A stretch of 64,000 bases of DNA from Staphylococcus argenteus. Lineage in GTDB: Bacteria > Bacillota > Bacilli > Staphylococcales > Staphylococcaceae. Positions 1 through 11,258 of this stretch are shown piece after piece. The translations under genes were made by a program, and so were the position numbers. Every line of letters begins with the position of its first letter. Within the stretch, counting starts at the first letter, position 1. Location: contig NC_016941.1 in the NCBI RefSeq assembly GCF_000236925.1, positions 1,550,001 to 1,614,000 of the forward strand, in the 5' to 3' direction. Under the pieces are notes generated by a model. The model made no database searches. It was not told where the DNA came from and saw only the letters and a program-made list of their open reading frames with translations.

Positions 1-590
1 TGTGGATCTAATACAGTACCTGCATTCATTTCACGATAAATTGCTAACACTTGTAAATCCTTTGATGATAGTTCATCAAGTTGTGATTTTCCAATTTTTG
101 ATAATAGTTGTTTATCATATTGGTCTTGCTTAATACTGCCATCAGCTAGCATTGATTGTTCTTTTGTCATCAGGGCTTTCGCTTTTTTAGGATGTAATTG
201 AATCCAAAAATCCTTTTTATCTCTTTCTGTAATTTTCTTCGTATCCATCTTAATAAGCTTTGATAACTTTTCAGCCGTATCTAACATTTCTGATTGCGTT
301 GTTTTACGACCGCGAGTATATGTAATAGCCATTTTAGACGCATTATCTACTAAAACTTTTCCGTTTCTATCTAAAATACGACCTCTTGGCACAGACTCAT
401 TTACAGTAATATTTTCATCATTTTTAATGATTTGTTTGTAATGAGAGCCTTGTGCAATTTGTAAATAACCTAAGCGTAGTACTAGTACTGCAAAAATAAA
501 TACAATTACACCAAATATAAAATTGATTCTTTTATTAATTGTATTTTGAACGATTTCATCATTTGATTTTTCTTTTAGTCTTTTTAACAA
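1..590 (-). CDS. pbp3: Penicillin-binding protein 3, N-terminal part (runs off the left edge)
   Basis: This is the first roughly 196 codons of a class B penicillin-binding protein, a septal/peripheral transpeptidase that cross-links peptidoglycan outside the membrane. A TTG start at 590 lies 8 nt behind a GAGGTAGG ribosome binding site. A short basic cytoplasmic tail is followed by one membrane anchor (about residues 22-45, FIFGVIVFIFAVLVLRLGYL). Next comes the start of the PBP dimerisation domain with the usual R-G-x-I-x-D-R-N-G motif (SVPRGRILDRNGKVLVDNAS). The catalytic transpeptidase domain lies outside the window. Sequence and position beside sodA match S. aureus PBP3, which is reported to work with RodA. 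The call is firm although the gene is incomplete here. Confidence 0.9.
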   Translation of the reverse strand, partial: MLKRLKEKSNDEIVQNTINKRINFIFGVIVFIFAVLVLRLGYLQIAQGSHYKQIIKNDENITVNESVPRGRILDRNGKVLVDNASKMAITYTRGRKTTQSEMLDTAEKLSKLIKMDTKKITERDKKDFWIQLHPKKAKALMTKEQSMLADGSIKQDQYDKQLLSKIGKSQLDELSSKDLQVLAIYREMNAGTVLDP

Positions 591-662
591 AACTACCTAC
601 CTCTATTCAAAGTCTTTCACTTTAAATGATATATGAATTTCAAAATTATTTCTATCTTTTTG

Positions 663-694
663 ACAAAAAAATAACGGTCTCGTTAGAGAGACCG
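663..694 (-). terminator. Intrinsic terminator of sodA
   Basis: A 7-bp perfect stem (CGGTCTC at 675-681 with GAGACCG at 688-694) has a 6-nt loop. On the minus strand it is followed by a T-rich run (663-674). Confidence 0.8.
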
Positions 695-710
695 AAATAG
701 TTATTACTAA

Positions 711-1310
711 TTATTTTGTAGCATTGTATAATTCGTCAACTTTTTCCCAGTTAACAACATTCCAAAATGCGCCGATATAATCAGGACGTTTGTTTTGATA
801 TTTTAGGTAATAAGCGTGTTCCCATACGTCTAATCCTAAAATTGGAGTTTTACCTTCTGTTAATGGGTTATCTTGATTTGGTGTAGTAACGATTTCTAAC
901 TGGCCATTATTAACTACTAACCAAGCCCAACCTGAACCAAAGCGTGCAGCTGCTTTGTCAGCAAATTCTTTTTTGAATTCATCTAAAGAACCCCATTGTT
1001 CTTTAATTTTTTCTACTACAGTACCTTTTTCTTCTGAGTTTGGTGATAGTAATTCCCAGAATAATGAATGGTTTAAGTGTCCACCACCATTGTTACGTAC
1101 AGCTGTTTGAATATCAGCTGGTACACTGTCTAAATTAGCAACGATTTCTTCGATAGATTTAGATTCTAAATCTGTACCTTCGACTGCTGCATTTAATTTC
1201 GTAACATAAGTGTTATGATGTCTGTCATGGTGGATTTCCATAGTTTCTTTGTCAAAATGTGGTTCTAATGCATCAAATGCGTATGGTAATTTTGGTAATT
1301 CAAAAGCCAT
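711..1310 (-). CDS. sodA: Superoxide dismutase SodA (manganese type)
   Basis: The 199-residue enzyme dismutates superoxide to peroxide and oxygen in the cytoplasm. All four metal ligands of the Fe/Mn SOD family are visible: His27, His81, Asp161 and His165 (in DVWEH). Residues 159-160 are Gly-Leu. In the S. aureus literature this pair marks the Mn-preferring SodA, whereas the cambialistic paralogue SodM has larger residues there. The ATG follows AGGAGGATGATTATTT, a strong ribosome binding site. The gene has its own terminator and a 280-bp upstream gap, so it is probably monocistronic. The zinc operon next to it is probably unrelated in regulation. Confidence 0.97.
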   Translation of the reverse strand: MAFELPKLPYAFDALEPHFDKETMEIHHDRHHNTYVTKLNAAVEGTDLESKSIEEIVANLDSVPADIQTAVRNNGGGHLNHSLFWELLSPNSEEKGTVVEKIKEQWGSLDEFKKEFADKAAARFGSGWAWLVVNNGQLEIVTTPNQDNPLTEGKTPILGLDVWEHAYYLKYQNKRPDYIGAFWNVVNWEKVDELYNATK

Positions 1311-1529
1311 AAATAATCATCCTCCTAAAATGTCTGTAAGTAAATAATAACAAGCAGAAAATGCTTCAACAAAGAATTTGCTTATATTTAGCTACTTATT
1401 ATTGTGTCTACTTACTTAATATAACTCAAATCAAAAATAATTAAACATTTTACTTCAAAAAAGTTAACATAATTACCATAAATCATACGAACGGAGTATG
1501 ATTTTAAAACTTCTCTACATTTTTCAATA

Positions 1530-1584
1530 AAAATAAAAATGAGATTTATGCATTTATCTGACCAAATGTACATAAATCTCATTT
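1530..1584 (-). terminator. Terminator of the mreA-mreB-zur operon
   Basis: A 14-bp perfect inverted repeat (1537-1550 with 1571-1584) begins just beyond the zur stop codon. It is followed on the minus strand by ATTTTTATTTTTATTG. Confidence 0.8.
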
Positions 1585-1590
1585 ATAATA

Positions 1591-2001
1591 TTAGTCTTGG
1601 CAAGATTCACATATACCATAAACTTCAAGTTTATGTTTGTGAATATTAACACCTGGAAGTGATAACTTTATTTGATCAATCGGACAATAATCTATCACTT
1701 TTGTATCTCCACATTTTTCACAAATAAAATGATGATGGTGATGTTTAGTACACGCAATTCTAAATTTCATTTCACCATCAAGTTCTGTATTTTCGATTAT
1801 CCCTAAATCTTTAAACAAATGTAGATTTCTGTATATTGTATCAAATGAAATACCTGGATAATTTTCATCCATAACTTGTTGTATATACTTAGCATTAATA
1901 TATTTATCTTCTTTAACGAAAATATCTAACATATCTTTACGTTTGTCTGTATATTTCAAACCGTTCTCTTTTAATATTTTAATAGCATCATTTGTATTCA
2001 T
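1591..2001 (-). CDS. zur: Zinc uptake regulator Zur (Fur family)
   Basis: This 136-residue Fur-family repressor has an N-terminal winged helix (about residues 1-80). A His-rich hinge with five consecutive histidines (TKHHHHHF) precedes a C-terminal dimerisation domain. Two CxxC pairs (CEKC and CESC) would hold the structural zinc. It represses zinc-uptake genes when zinc is sufficient. The first codons overlap the end of mreB by 14 bp, so it is translated as the last gene of an mreA-mreB-zur operon, the arrangement described for S. aureus zur. Fur and PerR are alternatives on domain grounds alone, but the operon with an ABC transporter points to Zur. Confidence 0.93.
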   Translation of the reverse strand: MNTNDAIKILKENGLKYTDKRKDMLDIFVKEDKYINAKYIQQVMDENYPGISFDTIYRNLHLFKDLGIIENTELDGEMKFRIACTKHHHHHFICEKCGDTKVIDYCPIDQIKLSLPGVNIHKHKLEVYGICESCQD

Positions 2002-2860
2002 TGATATTAGCTCCCTTTTTAAACTTCATTCGCATTTTCTGATAAGTCATTGTAATCATGAGTATAATAACTAGTAATACTACAATTACCCCACCCGGAG
2101 AAATATCCATATAAAACGCTAAAACTAACCCTAAAATAACTGATAATTCTCCTAGAAAAACACTTAATAATATCAACTGTTTAAAACTTTTAGTTAATCG
2201 CATACTTATTGCTATTGGTAATGTGATTAACGCACTCACTAGCAATATCCCTACTACACGCATTGAGGCTGAAATAACCATTGCTACAATAACAATAAAT
2301 AAAAACTGAATCCATTTTGGAATGCCGATGACTTTACTGTATTCTTCATCAAATGACAATATAAACAGTTCTTTATAGAACAGAATAAGAAACAGCACAA
2401 CGATAATTGCTATAATAATAATCGTAGTTAAATCACTTATATTCACTGCACTAATAGAACCAAACAATAATCCTACAATTTCTTGATTAAATCCATCAGC
2501 TAACGATATGAAAATTGCGCTCAATGCAATACCAGCACTCATAATAATTGGAATTGCTATTTCTTGGTATGCTGAATATGACGTTCTTAATTTTTCAATT
2601 AACAATGCACCAACAATTGCAAATAATATACCAAACCACATCGGATTAATAAAAACAAGTGTCGGCATTACAGTTAATAAAAACATACCAAATGATATTC
2701 CACCTAATGTTACATGGCTTAATGCATCAGCGATAAGCGAAAGTCGCCTTACAACGATAAAAGCACCAATTAAAGGCGCAATGAAACCTATCAAGATACC
2801 ACTTATTAAAGAGTACCTCATAAAATCAAAATTTAGTAATGCATCTATCAATTTTGACAC
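1988..2860 (-). CDS. mreB: Zinc ABC transporter permease (ZnuB/MreB type)
   Basis: This 290-residue hydrophobic protein is of the ABC-3 family, the membrane channel of a metal importer. About eight or nine membrane segments are visible, starting with [19 protein letters not shown], and the [10 protein letters not shown] loop is the usual contact with the ATPase. The start is GTG at 2860 behind GGAAAGGC; the ATG 10 nt upstream is out of frame. The gene sits between mreA and zur in one operon. In S. aureus the pair was named mreAB, but it is not the cell-shape protein MreB. No solute-binding lipoprotein gene is present in this operon, so that subunit must be encoded elsewhere. Confidence 0.9.
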   Translation of the reverse strand: MSKLIDALLNFDFMRYSLISGILIGFIAPLIGAFIVVRRLSLIADALSHVTLGGISFGMFLLTVMPTLVFINPMWFGILFAIVGALLIEKLRTSYSAYQEIAIPIIMSAGIALSAIFISLADGFNQEIVGLLFGSISAVNISDLTTIIIIAIIVVLFLILFYKELFILSFDEEYSKVIGIPKWIQFLFIVIVAMVISASMRVVGILLVSALITLPIAISMRLTKSFKQLILLSVFLGELSVILGLVLAFYMDISPGGVIVVLLVIILMITMTYQKMRMKFKKGANINEYK

Positions 2861-2891
2861 GCCTTTCCATTTTATTTAAAATCATAATTTA

Positions 2892-3659
2892 TTAATTACA
2901 ACATTCTCGATTATGTTGATGATCGACAAAACGTACAGGATGTCCATAAATTTTTGAAATTTCTACTTCATCAAGTGATTTAAATTCATCTGTTGTACCA
3001 TGAAAATGTAAATGCTTGTTTAAACATGCAACTTCTGTTGCTGTATCTGCTACCACTCCAATATCATGTGTAACTAAGATAATTGTAATTCCTTCTTGTT
3101 TTAATTGATCTAAGGTATTATAAAATTCATTTACATGTTTTGCATCAATACCATTCGTTGGTTCATCTAGAACAAGTACTGCAGGCTCAGAAATTAATGC
3201 ACGTGCAATCAACACACGTTGTTGTTGCCCTCCAGATAATTCTGCAATGTTTTTATGAATCAAATCAGCAATGTTTAGTCTCTCAAGAACTTTTATTACC
3301 TTTTTATTATCATCATTATTAAATGTTTGAAATAGTCTTTTTGTTTTAGTTAATCCACTTAAAACAACTTCTTTAACACTAGCTGGAAACCCAGAATTAA
3401 ATGCATTCGCTTTTTGTGAAACATAACTTAATTTAATAGATGTTTTTTTATTTTTAAAATTTTCACCTTCCACAAATATTTCACCACTTTGTAGAGGTAG
3501 CAAACCTAATATCAATTTTAGCAAGGTCGATTTACCAGCACCATTAGGTCCAACTATTGCTAAAAATTCACCCTTATTTATTTTGATGTTAATATTTTCT
3601 AACACCTTTTTATGATCATAATTATAATTGACATTTTTCAATTCAAAGACTGGTGTCAT
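2892..3659 (-). CDS. mreA: Zinc ABC transporter ATP-binding protein
   Basis: This 255-residue ABC ATPase powers the metal importer. Walker A is GPNGAGKST, the signature is LSGGQQQR, Walker B is VLVLDEPT followed by the D-loop NGID, and the switch histidine lies in LVTHD. I chose the ATG at 3659 (MTPVFELK) over the upstream one at 3677. The codons between them contain CGAGGTGAG, which is the ribosome binding site for 3659. It is the first gene of the mreA-mreB-zur operon, with a palindrome 45 bp upstream. The C-terminal GHPVRFVDHQHNREC is His/Cys rich and may bind metal, which is inference. Confidence 0.92.
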   Translation of the reverse strand: MTPVFELKNVNYNYDHKKVLENINIKINKGEFLAIVGPNGAGKSTLLKLILGLLPLQSGEIFVEGENFKNKKTSIKLSYVSQKANAFNSGFPASVKEVVLSGLTKTKRLFQTFNNDDNKKVIKVLERLNIADLIHKNIAELSGGQQQRVLIARALISEPAVLVLDEPTNGIDAKHVNEFYNTLDQLKQEGITIILVTHDIGVVADTATEVACLNKHLHFHGTTDEFKSLDEVEISKIYGHPVRFVDHQHNRECCN

Positions 3660-3704
3660 CGTATTCTCACCTCGCATTCAACTATACAACTCCTAGTAAC
3701 ATAT

Positions 3705-3722
3705 GTAAACAGTAATGTTTAC
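3705..3722. promoter_or_regulatory. Palindrome upstream of mreA, candidate Zur operator
   Basis: GTAAAC and GTTTAC are arranged as an 18-bp inverted repeat around AGTAAT, 45 bp before the mreA start. Zur sites in Firmicutes are AT-rich palindromes with a central TAAT-like core. Position and symmetry fit, but the match to the classical consensus is partial. Confidence 0.4.
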
Positions 3723-3751
3723 GACTGGTATTTATACATAATAAATAGACA

Positions 3752-3794
3752 TGCCCCTTTCAAGTTATAGTTAACAATCCACTTGAAAGGAGCA
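3752..3794 (-). terminator. Terminator of nfo
   Basis: A 14-bp inverted repeat with one mismatch (3752-3765 with 3781-3794) lies just beyond the nfo stop codon, and T-rich sequence follows on the minus strand. Confidence 0.7.
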
Positions 3795-3802
3795 TTATCA
3801 AT

Positions 3803-4693
3803 TTATAGTTCCATTACTTTATTTTTAAGTTCTGGATCAAATTGTTGTTGTTTTAACATTTCGATTTCTAATTTATAAGGGGGTTTTTTATTTTTCTTAT
3901 CTTCACCAACATAAGGCGTTTCTAAAATTTTTGGTACATCTTTAAAACTGTCGTGATGGACGATATAATTTAATGCATCAAAACCAATATATCCGAAACC
4001 AATATTTTCATGTCGGTCTTTTTGAGCACCACGCTCATTTTTAGAATCATTTACGTGTACAACTTTAATTCTATCGACACCAATGATTTTATCAAATTCG
4101 TTTAATACCCCATCAAAATCTTCTTTGATGTTATAACCAGCATCATGTGTATGACATGTATCAAAACATACTGATAATCGTTCGTTGTTATGTACACCAT
4201 CAATGATTCGTGCTAATTCTTCAAATGAACGACCTATCTCTGTCCCTTTACCCGCCATTATTTCAAGTGCGATACGAACATTATTGTCATTTGTTAATAC
4301 TTCATTTAATCCTTCGATTATTTTGTTAATTCCAGCATCTACACCAGCACCAACATGTGCACCTGGATGTAACACAATATCTTTTGCACCTATCGCTTGT
4401 GTTCTTTCAATTTCTTGTTGTAAGAAATCCACACCAAGATTAAATGTTTCAGGTTTAGTTGTATTTGCAATATTAATGATGTAGGGTGCATGAACAACAA
4501 TATTAGACAAACCATATTTCTCCATTACTTCATGACCTTTAGTAATATTTAAATCTTCAATACTTTTACGGCGCGTATTTTGTGGCGCACCTGTATATAT
4601 CATAAATGTTGTTTCCCCATAATCATGCGCTTCTAATGCAGAACCTTCTAACATCTTTTTACCACTCATTGAAACATGTGATCCTATTAACAT
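3803..4693 (-). CDS. nfo: Endonuclease IV (apurinic/apyrimidinic endonuclease)
   Basis: This 296-residue tri-zinc TIM-barrel enzyme cuts the backbone 5' of abasic sites in base-excision repair. Family landmarks are [12 protein letters not shown] at the N-terminus, [35 protein letters not shown] and [20 protein letters not shown], which supply the His/Asp/Glu metal ligands. The ATG at 4693 is preferred because AGGTG ends 6 nt before it. The in-frame GTG at 4702 overlaps that binding site. It follows cshB with only 9 bp between stop and start, so the two are co-transcribed. Confidence 0.95.
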   Translation of the reverse strand: MLIGSHVSMSGKKMLEGSALEAHDYGETTFMIYTGAPQNTRRKSIEDLNITKGHEVMEKYGLSNIVVHAPYIINIANTTKPETFNLGVDFLQQEIERTQAIGAKDIVLHPGAHVGAGVDAGINKIIEGLNEVLTNDNNVRIALEIMAGKGTEIGRSFEELARIIDGVHNNERLSVCFDTCHTHDAGYNIKEDFDGVLNEFDKIIGVDRIKVVHVNDSKNERGAQKDRHENIGFGYIGFDALNYIVHHDSFKDVPKILETPYVGEDKKNKKPPYKLEIEMLKQQQFDPELKNKVMEL

Positions 4694-4702
4694 TAAATAC
4701 AC

Positions 4703-6049
4703 CTAACCTTTTTTGTTTTGTTTACGCTTTTGTCTGCTCTGTTGTTTACTAAATTGTTTACGTTCTTGACGCTTCATTTTTTCTACTTCTTGCTTAAATT
4801 TCTTTTTATATCCAGGTTTAACTTTGTTTTTAATTTTACTTCTTACTTTATTTTTTACTTGATTTGTTAAATGGTCATCTTTGCGCATTCTAGCTTGACG
4901 TTGGTTATGTGCTTTAGTTTCTTTTAATTCTCCATCTTTAATATCAACAGTATTGAAAACAAAACCACGATCTTCTATTAATGAAATATTAGACTCTTCG
5001 TCTGGACTATATAGTGTGATTGCTACACCTTTATAGTTACCACGACCAGTTCTGCCTACTCTGTGCGTGAAGAAGTCAATATCATTTGGTACGTCGAAAT
5101 TAATTACATGACTAACTCCTTCAATATCAATACCTCTTGATGCTAAATCACTCGCAATAACAAATTGGAATTCTAAATTACGAATACGTTTCATTTGCTG
5201 TTTACGCTCACGTGGTGTTAAACCACCGTGAATCATACCAACTTTAATACCTGCTTCATTTAAAGAACGCGCTAAATCATTAGCATTATCTCTGCTATTA
5301 CAGAAAATAATACATAAGTAAGGATTTAATATATCAATTAAATTTAAAGTTTTTTCAACTTTTGCAGCACCTTTTGTTGGAATTAAAAAGAATTCAATAT
5401 TCTTTTTATTTTGCTTTTTACTGTCAACAGCTACAAATTCTGGATGACTTAAATATTTATTTAAAAATGGTTGTAGTTGTTGTGGAATTGTCGCACTAAA
5501 TACTGCGATATTTGCATTATCTTCAAGTCTTGCAGCAATATAGTCAACATCTTCTATTAATCCTAAGTCGATCATAAGATCAGCTTCATCAATAACTAAA
5601 TATGATGCTAAGTGAACATGCAAATGTCCCGTTTTTGCTAAGTCATTAATTCTTGTTGGTGTACCTATAATTAATTGTGGCTGTGTGCTACAACGTTGTT
5701 TATCTTTTTCGATATCTGTACCACCAATGAATAATTTTACTGATACACCACTTTTAAATTGGCTTAAATGATTCGCAGCATCGTATAGTTGTTGTGCAAG
5801 CTCTCTTGTTGGTGCAACTACTATTGCTTGTGGTTCTTTAATCTCGCTATCAATTAATTGCATTAATGGTAACAAAAATGCATGAGATTTCCCTGTACCT
5901 GTTTGAGATTGACCAATTAAATTAGTTCTCTTTAATATTCTTGGAATAATTCGATTCTGAATTTCAGTTGGCTTTTCAAAATTAAGGTCTTTCACAGCGT
6001 CAATTAAACTAGATTCTAGATTAAATTGTTCGAATGGATGTTTTGCCAT
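4703..6049 (-). CDS. cshB: DEAD-box RNA helicase CshB
   Basis: This 448-residue ATP-dependent RNA helicase probably acts in ribosome assembly or mRNA turnover, especially in the cold. Motifs in order are the Q motif (FEKPTEIQNRIIP), motif I (SQTGTGKS), PTRELA, the DEAD box in VIDEADLMID, SAT in FSATIP, and HRVGRTGRG. The last 75 residues or so form a Lys/Arg-rich tail likely to grip RNA. Its sequence and position before nfo match CshB of Bacillus subtilis (yqfR) rather than CshA. It starts at an ATG behind GGAGG and probably leads a cshB-nfo operon. Confidence 0.94.
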   Translation of the reverse strand: MAKHPFEQFNLESSLIDAVKDLNFEKPTEIQNRIIPRILKRTNLIGQSQTGTGKSHAFLLPLMQLIDSEIKEPQAIVVAPTRELAQQLYDAANHLSQFKSGVSVKLFIGGTDIEKDKQRCSTQPQLIIGTPTRINDLAKTGHLHVHLASYLVIDEADLMIDLGLIEDVDYIAARLEDNANIAVFSATIPQQLQPFLNKYLSHPEFVAVDSKKQNKKNIEFFLIPTKGAAKVEKTLNLIDILNPYLCIIFCNSRDNANDLARSLNEAGIKVGMIHGGLTPRERKQQMKRIRNLEFQFVIASDLASRGIDIEGVSHVINFDVPNDIDFFTHRVGRTGRGNYKGVAITLYSPDEESNISLIEDRGFVFNTVDIKDGELKETKAHNQRQARMRKDDHLTNQVKNKVRSKIKNKVKPGYKKKFKQEVEKMKRQERKQFSKQQSRQKRKQNKKG

Positions 6050-6111
6050 GATTTGGCCTCCTTATATGTTCATCTTTACTATTATAAAGTATAAATGTGC
6101 TATTTTAAATA

Positions 6112-6154
6112 AAAATATTAAAACCTCGAAATTTCAAAATTTAGAAATCCCGAG
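6112..6154 (-). terminator. Terminator after the NIF3-family gene
   Basis: CTCG-AA-ATTTC (6125-6135) pairs with GAAAT-CC-CGAG (6144-6154) around one symmetric internal loop. A GTTTTAATATTTTT tail follows on the minus strand. Confidence 0.65.
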
Positions 6155-6162
6155 ATTTTAGC

Positions 6163-7263
6163 TTAAATATATTGAAATGGATCTGTATTAATTGTTGATG
6201 CTTCTATATTTATATCTACATTAGCTGCAGGCAGCCATTTGAGAAGTAATACTTTTAAACCTTCTTTCATAACATACTCACTATAATGATTAATATCTAA
6301 TAAATTGACTCCTTGAATCTTCGCATCTAGCGCATCGTGATGTTTAATATCACCTGTGACAAAAATATCTGCTCCTTGTTGAGCTGCTTGATATTCATAA
6401 CCTATACCAGACCCACCAATGATTGCAATACGTTTAATTTTTTGATTAGGTAGTCCTACAAAGCGCACACTCGGAATGTTTAATTTCAACTTAACTTCAG
6501 CAGCAAAATTTGCAATAGTCATTTCATTTTCTAATTCTGCAATAATTCCTAAGCCAAATTGTGATGATTGTGTCATTTCAATAAAATCATAAACCGGCGT
6601 TTCGTATGGATGATGTTGCTTAATCAAATTTTCAGTCAATAGCTTTTGATTTCCTGATATCATGAATTCAACTTTAATTTCATCCACATATTCAATATTG
6701 TTTAATTCACCTATTGTTGGATTTGCTTCACCAACAGGTTTAAATTGACCTTGTCCTTCACTTTCGAAAAAACAGTATTCATAATTTCCTTCTTGAGCTA
6801 AACCATTTTCGCTTAATTTATCTTTAAAATTTCGCACATTTTCCTTTGGGATATATGTTTGAACTTTATAATAATTTTCTTGTTGCTTATTAATCACATT
6901 AATGTGTTTTAACCCTATGGCTTTTGCTAACATAACATTGACACCATTTGGATTAACATCCAAGTTTGTGTGCATTGCAATTAAATTAATATCATGTTGG
7001 ATTAATTTTCGAATAATTAAACCATATCCTTCAGCTTTTACCGTTGTTAGGCCCTTAAATATTAAAGGATGATGACTAATAATTGTATTATGCCCTTTAT
7101 CTATTGCTTCATTTACAACTTCTAACGTACAATCTAGTGCAGTTAAAATACCTGTAACTTCAGCATCACTATCACCAATTAACAACCCTACATTATCCCA
7201 AGATTCAGCAGTTGCGAATGGAACATGATTGTCTAATAATGCCATTAAATCAGCTATTTTCAT
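6163..7263 (-). CDS. NIF3-like dinuclear metal protein (YqfO family)
   Basis: This 366-residue member of the DUF34/NIF3 family is often annotated GTP cyclohydrolase 1 type 2, but its cellular role is unsettled. The two halves of the NIF3 fold carry the metal ligands: HHPLIFKG and HTNLDVNPNGVN in the first half, and GDIKHHDA with DINHYSE in the second. The middle third (about residues 130-240) is an inserted PII-like domain, the longer architecture known from the S. aureus homologue. It starts 2 bp after trmK, the same pairing as in Bacillus, so the two genes are translationally linked. I would not assign an enzymatic reaction. Confidence 0.88.
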   Translation of the reverse strand: MKIADLMALLDNHVPFATAESWDNVGLLIGDSDAEVTGILTALDCTLEVVNEAIDKGHNTIISHHPLIFKGLTTVKAEGYGLIIRKLIQHDINLIAMHTNLDVNPNGVNVMLAKAIGLKHINVINKQQENYYKVQTYIPKENVRNFKDKLSENGLAQEGNYEYCFFESEGQGQFKPVGEANPTIGELNNIEYVDEIKVEFMISGNQKLLTENLIKQHHPYETPVYDFIEMTQSSQFGLGIIAELENEMTIANFAAEVKLKLNIPSVRFVGLPNQKIKRIAIIGGSGIGYEYQAAQQGADIFVTGDIKHHDALDAKIQGVNLLDINHYSEYVMKEGLKVLLLKWLPAANVDINIEASTINTDPFQYI

Positions 7264-7265
7264 TA

Positions 7266-7943
7266 CTATAACACCCTTTCAATTACAGCAATTTCTTCAG
7301 TAATTTGAGCTAATCGTGCATGATGTTGCTCTTTATTTAATTTTGATTTAATTTGATATAATGCCTCTAGCTCTCTTTGCCATTTTTTTATAAAATACTC
7401 ATTCTTTTCAACTAGTAACTTAGGTCCAAATTTTAATTCATTAGTTGATAATTCATTTAATTGTTCATTATATTCAGCTACAACAATTTCATAAATATGC
7501 CCTTTTTCTTCCATAATTATTTCATCTATAATTTCATATTTCAATTGTTGTAATGTATTTCGTAAATTTTCTGTTTGAATATTACTTTGTAAAATCAATC
7601 TTGGATGTTGACTTAATTTTTGGTGACCTTCCGTTAATATTTTAGCAATTAGAGGGCCGCCCATTCCACAAATTGTAATATTATCAACTATATCTTCAGA
7701 ATGAATGACACTTAGTCCATCACCTAAACGAACATTAATTTTATCAGCTAGTTGATTTGCAGCTACATTTTTAACTGCTGCTTGAAAAGGTCCCTTGATT
7801 ACTTCTCCAGCAACACCACTTTCACATAAATGATTTTGAATTGCAAAAATCGGTAAATATGCATGATCAGAACCTATATCAACAATTGTACCTTGTTTTA
7901 AAAATTTACTTACTGCGGTCAATCGGTCATTTAACGAAATCAT
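7266..7943 (-). CDS. trmK: tRNA (adenine-22-N1) methyltransferase TrmK
   Basis: This 225-residue SAM-dependent methyltransferase makes m1A22 in the D-loop of some tRNAs. The SAM-binding region begins VDIGSDHAYLP and continues with GDGLSVI; NITICGMGGPLI is the family's conserved active-site stretch. The C-terminal part is helical (coiled-coil-like, about residues 165-225). The ATG at 7943 is selected because AAGGAGATTACA precedes it; upstream in-frame codons run through a terminator hairpin and are unlikely to be translated. It lies downstream of sigA but is separated from it by that terminator. Confidence 0.9.
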   Translation of the reverse strand: MISLNDRLTAVSKFLKQGTIVDIGSDHAYLPIFAIQNHLCESGVAGEVIKGPFQAAVKNVAANQLADKINVRLGDGLSVIHSEDIVDNITICGMGGPLIAKILTEGHQKLSQHPRLILQSNIQTENLRNTLQQLKYEIIDEIIMEEKGHIYEIVVAEYNEQLNELSTNELKFGPKLLVEKNEYFIKKWQRELEALYQIKSKLNKEQHHARLAQITEEIAVIERVL

Positions 7944-7949
7944 TGTAAT

Positions 7950-7998
7950 CTCCTTTATGTAAAAATGAGGTTGAACATTATTCAATGTACCAACCTCA
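7950..7998 (-). terminator. Terminator of the dnaG-rpoD unit
   Basis: TGAGGTTG (7966-7973) pairs with CAACCTCA (7991-7998). An inner AACATT/AATGT extension is present, and TTTTTACAT follows on the minus strand. Confidence 0.7.
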
Positions 7999-8070
7999 CT
8001 TATGATAAATATTAATTAAAGTTTTTAAGCACTAATTCATGTCCTAGTATCAAATATCAAATTGATTTAA

Positions 8071-9219
<1,149 letters not shown>

Positions 9220-9398
9220 TCAATATTGCTATTTTAAACCAAATTCTTAATTAATTCATCCATATTTTTAATTTTATTTTACAATTTGGAACTTATCCTT
9301 ATAATAATTTTTCAATTTTGTTGTTTCAATAAGGTAACTATTATTTACCCTTATATATTTTGACATAATCATGTTTCATCTTACCAACTTAAAATACA

Positions 9399-11198
9399 TT
9401 ACATTCGTTCTTTATTTTTAGCAACTATTTGTTGCAAGTAATATTTTTGCAATTCAATATCACCTATTCTAGTTGCTTCCCTTAATTTATGGTTTAGTGA
9501 TTCAACCGTTTCTTGACCGTTTTCATTTATGACATTGACGTAATCATCAATTTCATGTTCATACGGTTCATCATTTAAACTATATTGTTCCAAGCTTATA
9601 AGCGTTTCCCTGAGCTCATTAGAATCCACATATTGTACTGCATCACTAATATTATATTGGTCATTTTCTGCATAAAAATCATGTAAAATATTAAATACAT
9701 ATTTAAAGTGCTGATTCGTAAAGTTGTCTTTTTCAACACTCTGATAATAATTTAAAAAAGTATCTTTATCGCGCATTAAATGTTTGAGAAAGGCACGTTC
9801 TGCTTTTTCTTGACGATTTAAATTATCAAATTGCGCTATACCAAGTGGCTCTGATTCTATATAACTACCATAATCATCTTCTGGAAAATAGTTTGTAGTT
9901 GACTGGTTAAATTGAATCTCATTTGCTAATTGTTCAGGATTAATATTGAAATATGGCGCAACGTCATTTAATGCTTTCTGCTGTAAAATTGAAGATTTCA
10001 TAAGTGAAATATCATGACTTATTTCTTTTAAGTAACGCTCATATGAAAGGTCATTATGTGCAATTTCATCTTTCAATATTCCCACTTTATAATGTGCAAA
10101 TGATTTCTTATCACTTTTAACAAAAGCGTTGAAAGCTTCGTCACCATATTTTCCAATATATTCATCCGGATCCATTCCGGTAGGTAACTGAATTACAAAA
10201 ACATTTAACCCCTGTTGTAACAAATGTTGTCCTGTTTTAAGTGTCGCTTCGCTACCAGCAAAATCACCATCAAACATTAATGTTATATTTGATGTCAATT
10301 TACGTATAAATGTTATGTGCTCATCTGACAACTGAGTTCCCATCGTCGCAACAACATTTTTTAACCCAGCTGTATCAGATTTTATGACATCCATGAATCC
10401 TTCTAATAAGACAATTTCGTCTGTCTTCCGAATAGTTTTACGTGCTTTATCTAAGTTATAAAGCAATTTTCTTTTTTGGAAAATAGGTGTTTCTGGACTA
10501 TTTAAATACTTAGGCTCTTGTCCTGTATAAGTTCTGCCTGAATATCCCACAATTCTTCCTTGTGCATTCTTCAATGGGAACATTATTCGATTTCTAAACC
10601 TATCATAATAACTAAAGTTCTCTTCATTACGAGATAGCAAACCTGCCTCATATGCTAATTCAATATCATATCCCTTTTTTTGAAGAAAATCATGACAAAA
10701 ATGTGAGCTATCAGGTGCAAAACCAATACCACGCTCTTTTATAAGCGCATCAGTAAATCCTCGTTCGTGTAAATAGGCTAAAGCTTGTTCGCCCTCTACT
10801 GTTTTCGTTAATGCGTAATAATAGAATTCTTGAATCAATTCATGCATTTCTATCATTTGTAAATCTTCAGAAGCAATTTGTACGTTGGAATTAGTTTGAG
10901 TCGTCTCTATGTCAACTGATACATTAACTCTATCACCTAACTCTTTAACCGCTTCAACAAATGATATGTCTTTTATTTCTTGAGTAAATTGAAAAACATT
11001 GCCTCCTTTTTTACAACCAAAGCAGTGACATATTTGTTTATCTTCGGATACTGTAAATGAGGGTGTCTTTTCATCATGAAAAGGACACAAACCTATATAA
11101 TTGCGTCCTCTCTTTTCTAATTTTACATATTCACTTACTAAGTCTAAAATGTCAGTTTTATCTTTTATTTCATTAATGATCGATTGATCTATTCGCAA
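9399..11198 (-). CDS. dnaG: DNA primase DnaG
   Basis: This 599-residue primase makes RNA primers at the replication fork. The N-terminal CHC2 zinc ribbon is visible ([11 protein letters not shown] then [10 protein letters not shown], residues 38-65). A TOPRIM core follows with EGFMDVIK (catalytic Glu) and [10 protein letters not shown] (Asp-x-Asp). The last 150 residues or so form the helical domain that binds the replicative helicase. The start is TTG at 11198 with AGGTG about 8 nt upstream; no better ATG exists without losing the zinc domain. It precedes sigA on the same strand. Confidence 0.95.
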   Translation of the reverse strand: MRIDQSIINEIKDKTDILDLVSEYVKLEKRGRNYIGLCPFHDEKTPSFTVSEDKQICHCFGCKKGGNVFQFTQEIKDISFVEAVKELGDRVNVSVDIETTQTNSNVQIASEDLQMIEMHELIQEFYYYALTKTVEGEQALAYLHERGFTDALIKERGIGFAPDSSHFCHDFLQKKGYDIELAYEAGLLSRNEENFSYYDRFRNRIMFPLKNAQGRIVGYSGRTYTGQEPKYLNSPETPIFQKRKLLYNLDKARKTIRKTDEIVLLEGFMDVIKSDTAGLKNVVATMGTQLSDEHITFIRKLTSNITLMFDGDFAGSEATLKTGQHLLQQGLNVFVIQLPTGMDPDEYIGKYGDEAFNAFVKSDKKSFAHYKVGILKDEIAHNDLSYERYLKEISHDISLMKSSILQQKALNDVAPYFNINPEQLANEIQFNQSTTNYFPEDDYGSYIESEPLGIAQFDNLNRQEKAERAFLKHLMRDKDTFLNYYQSVEKDNFTNQHFKYVFNILHDFYAENDQYNISDAVQYVDSNELRETLISLEQYSLNDEPYEHEIDDYVNVINENGQETVESLNHKLREATRIGDIELQKYYLQQIVAKNKERM

Positions 11199-11258
11199 AT
11201 TGAATCACCTATTAAGCATTAGTTATACTATTATACCTAATTTACGCAAAAAATGAAA

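Noticed and set aside
1988..2860. Reading mreB as the cell-shape actin homologue
   Set aside because: The protein is a polytopic ABC permease; the name is only shared.
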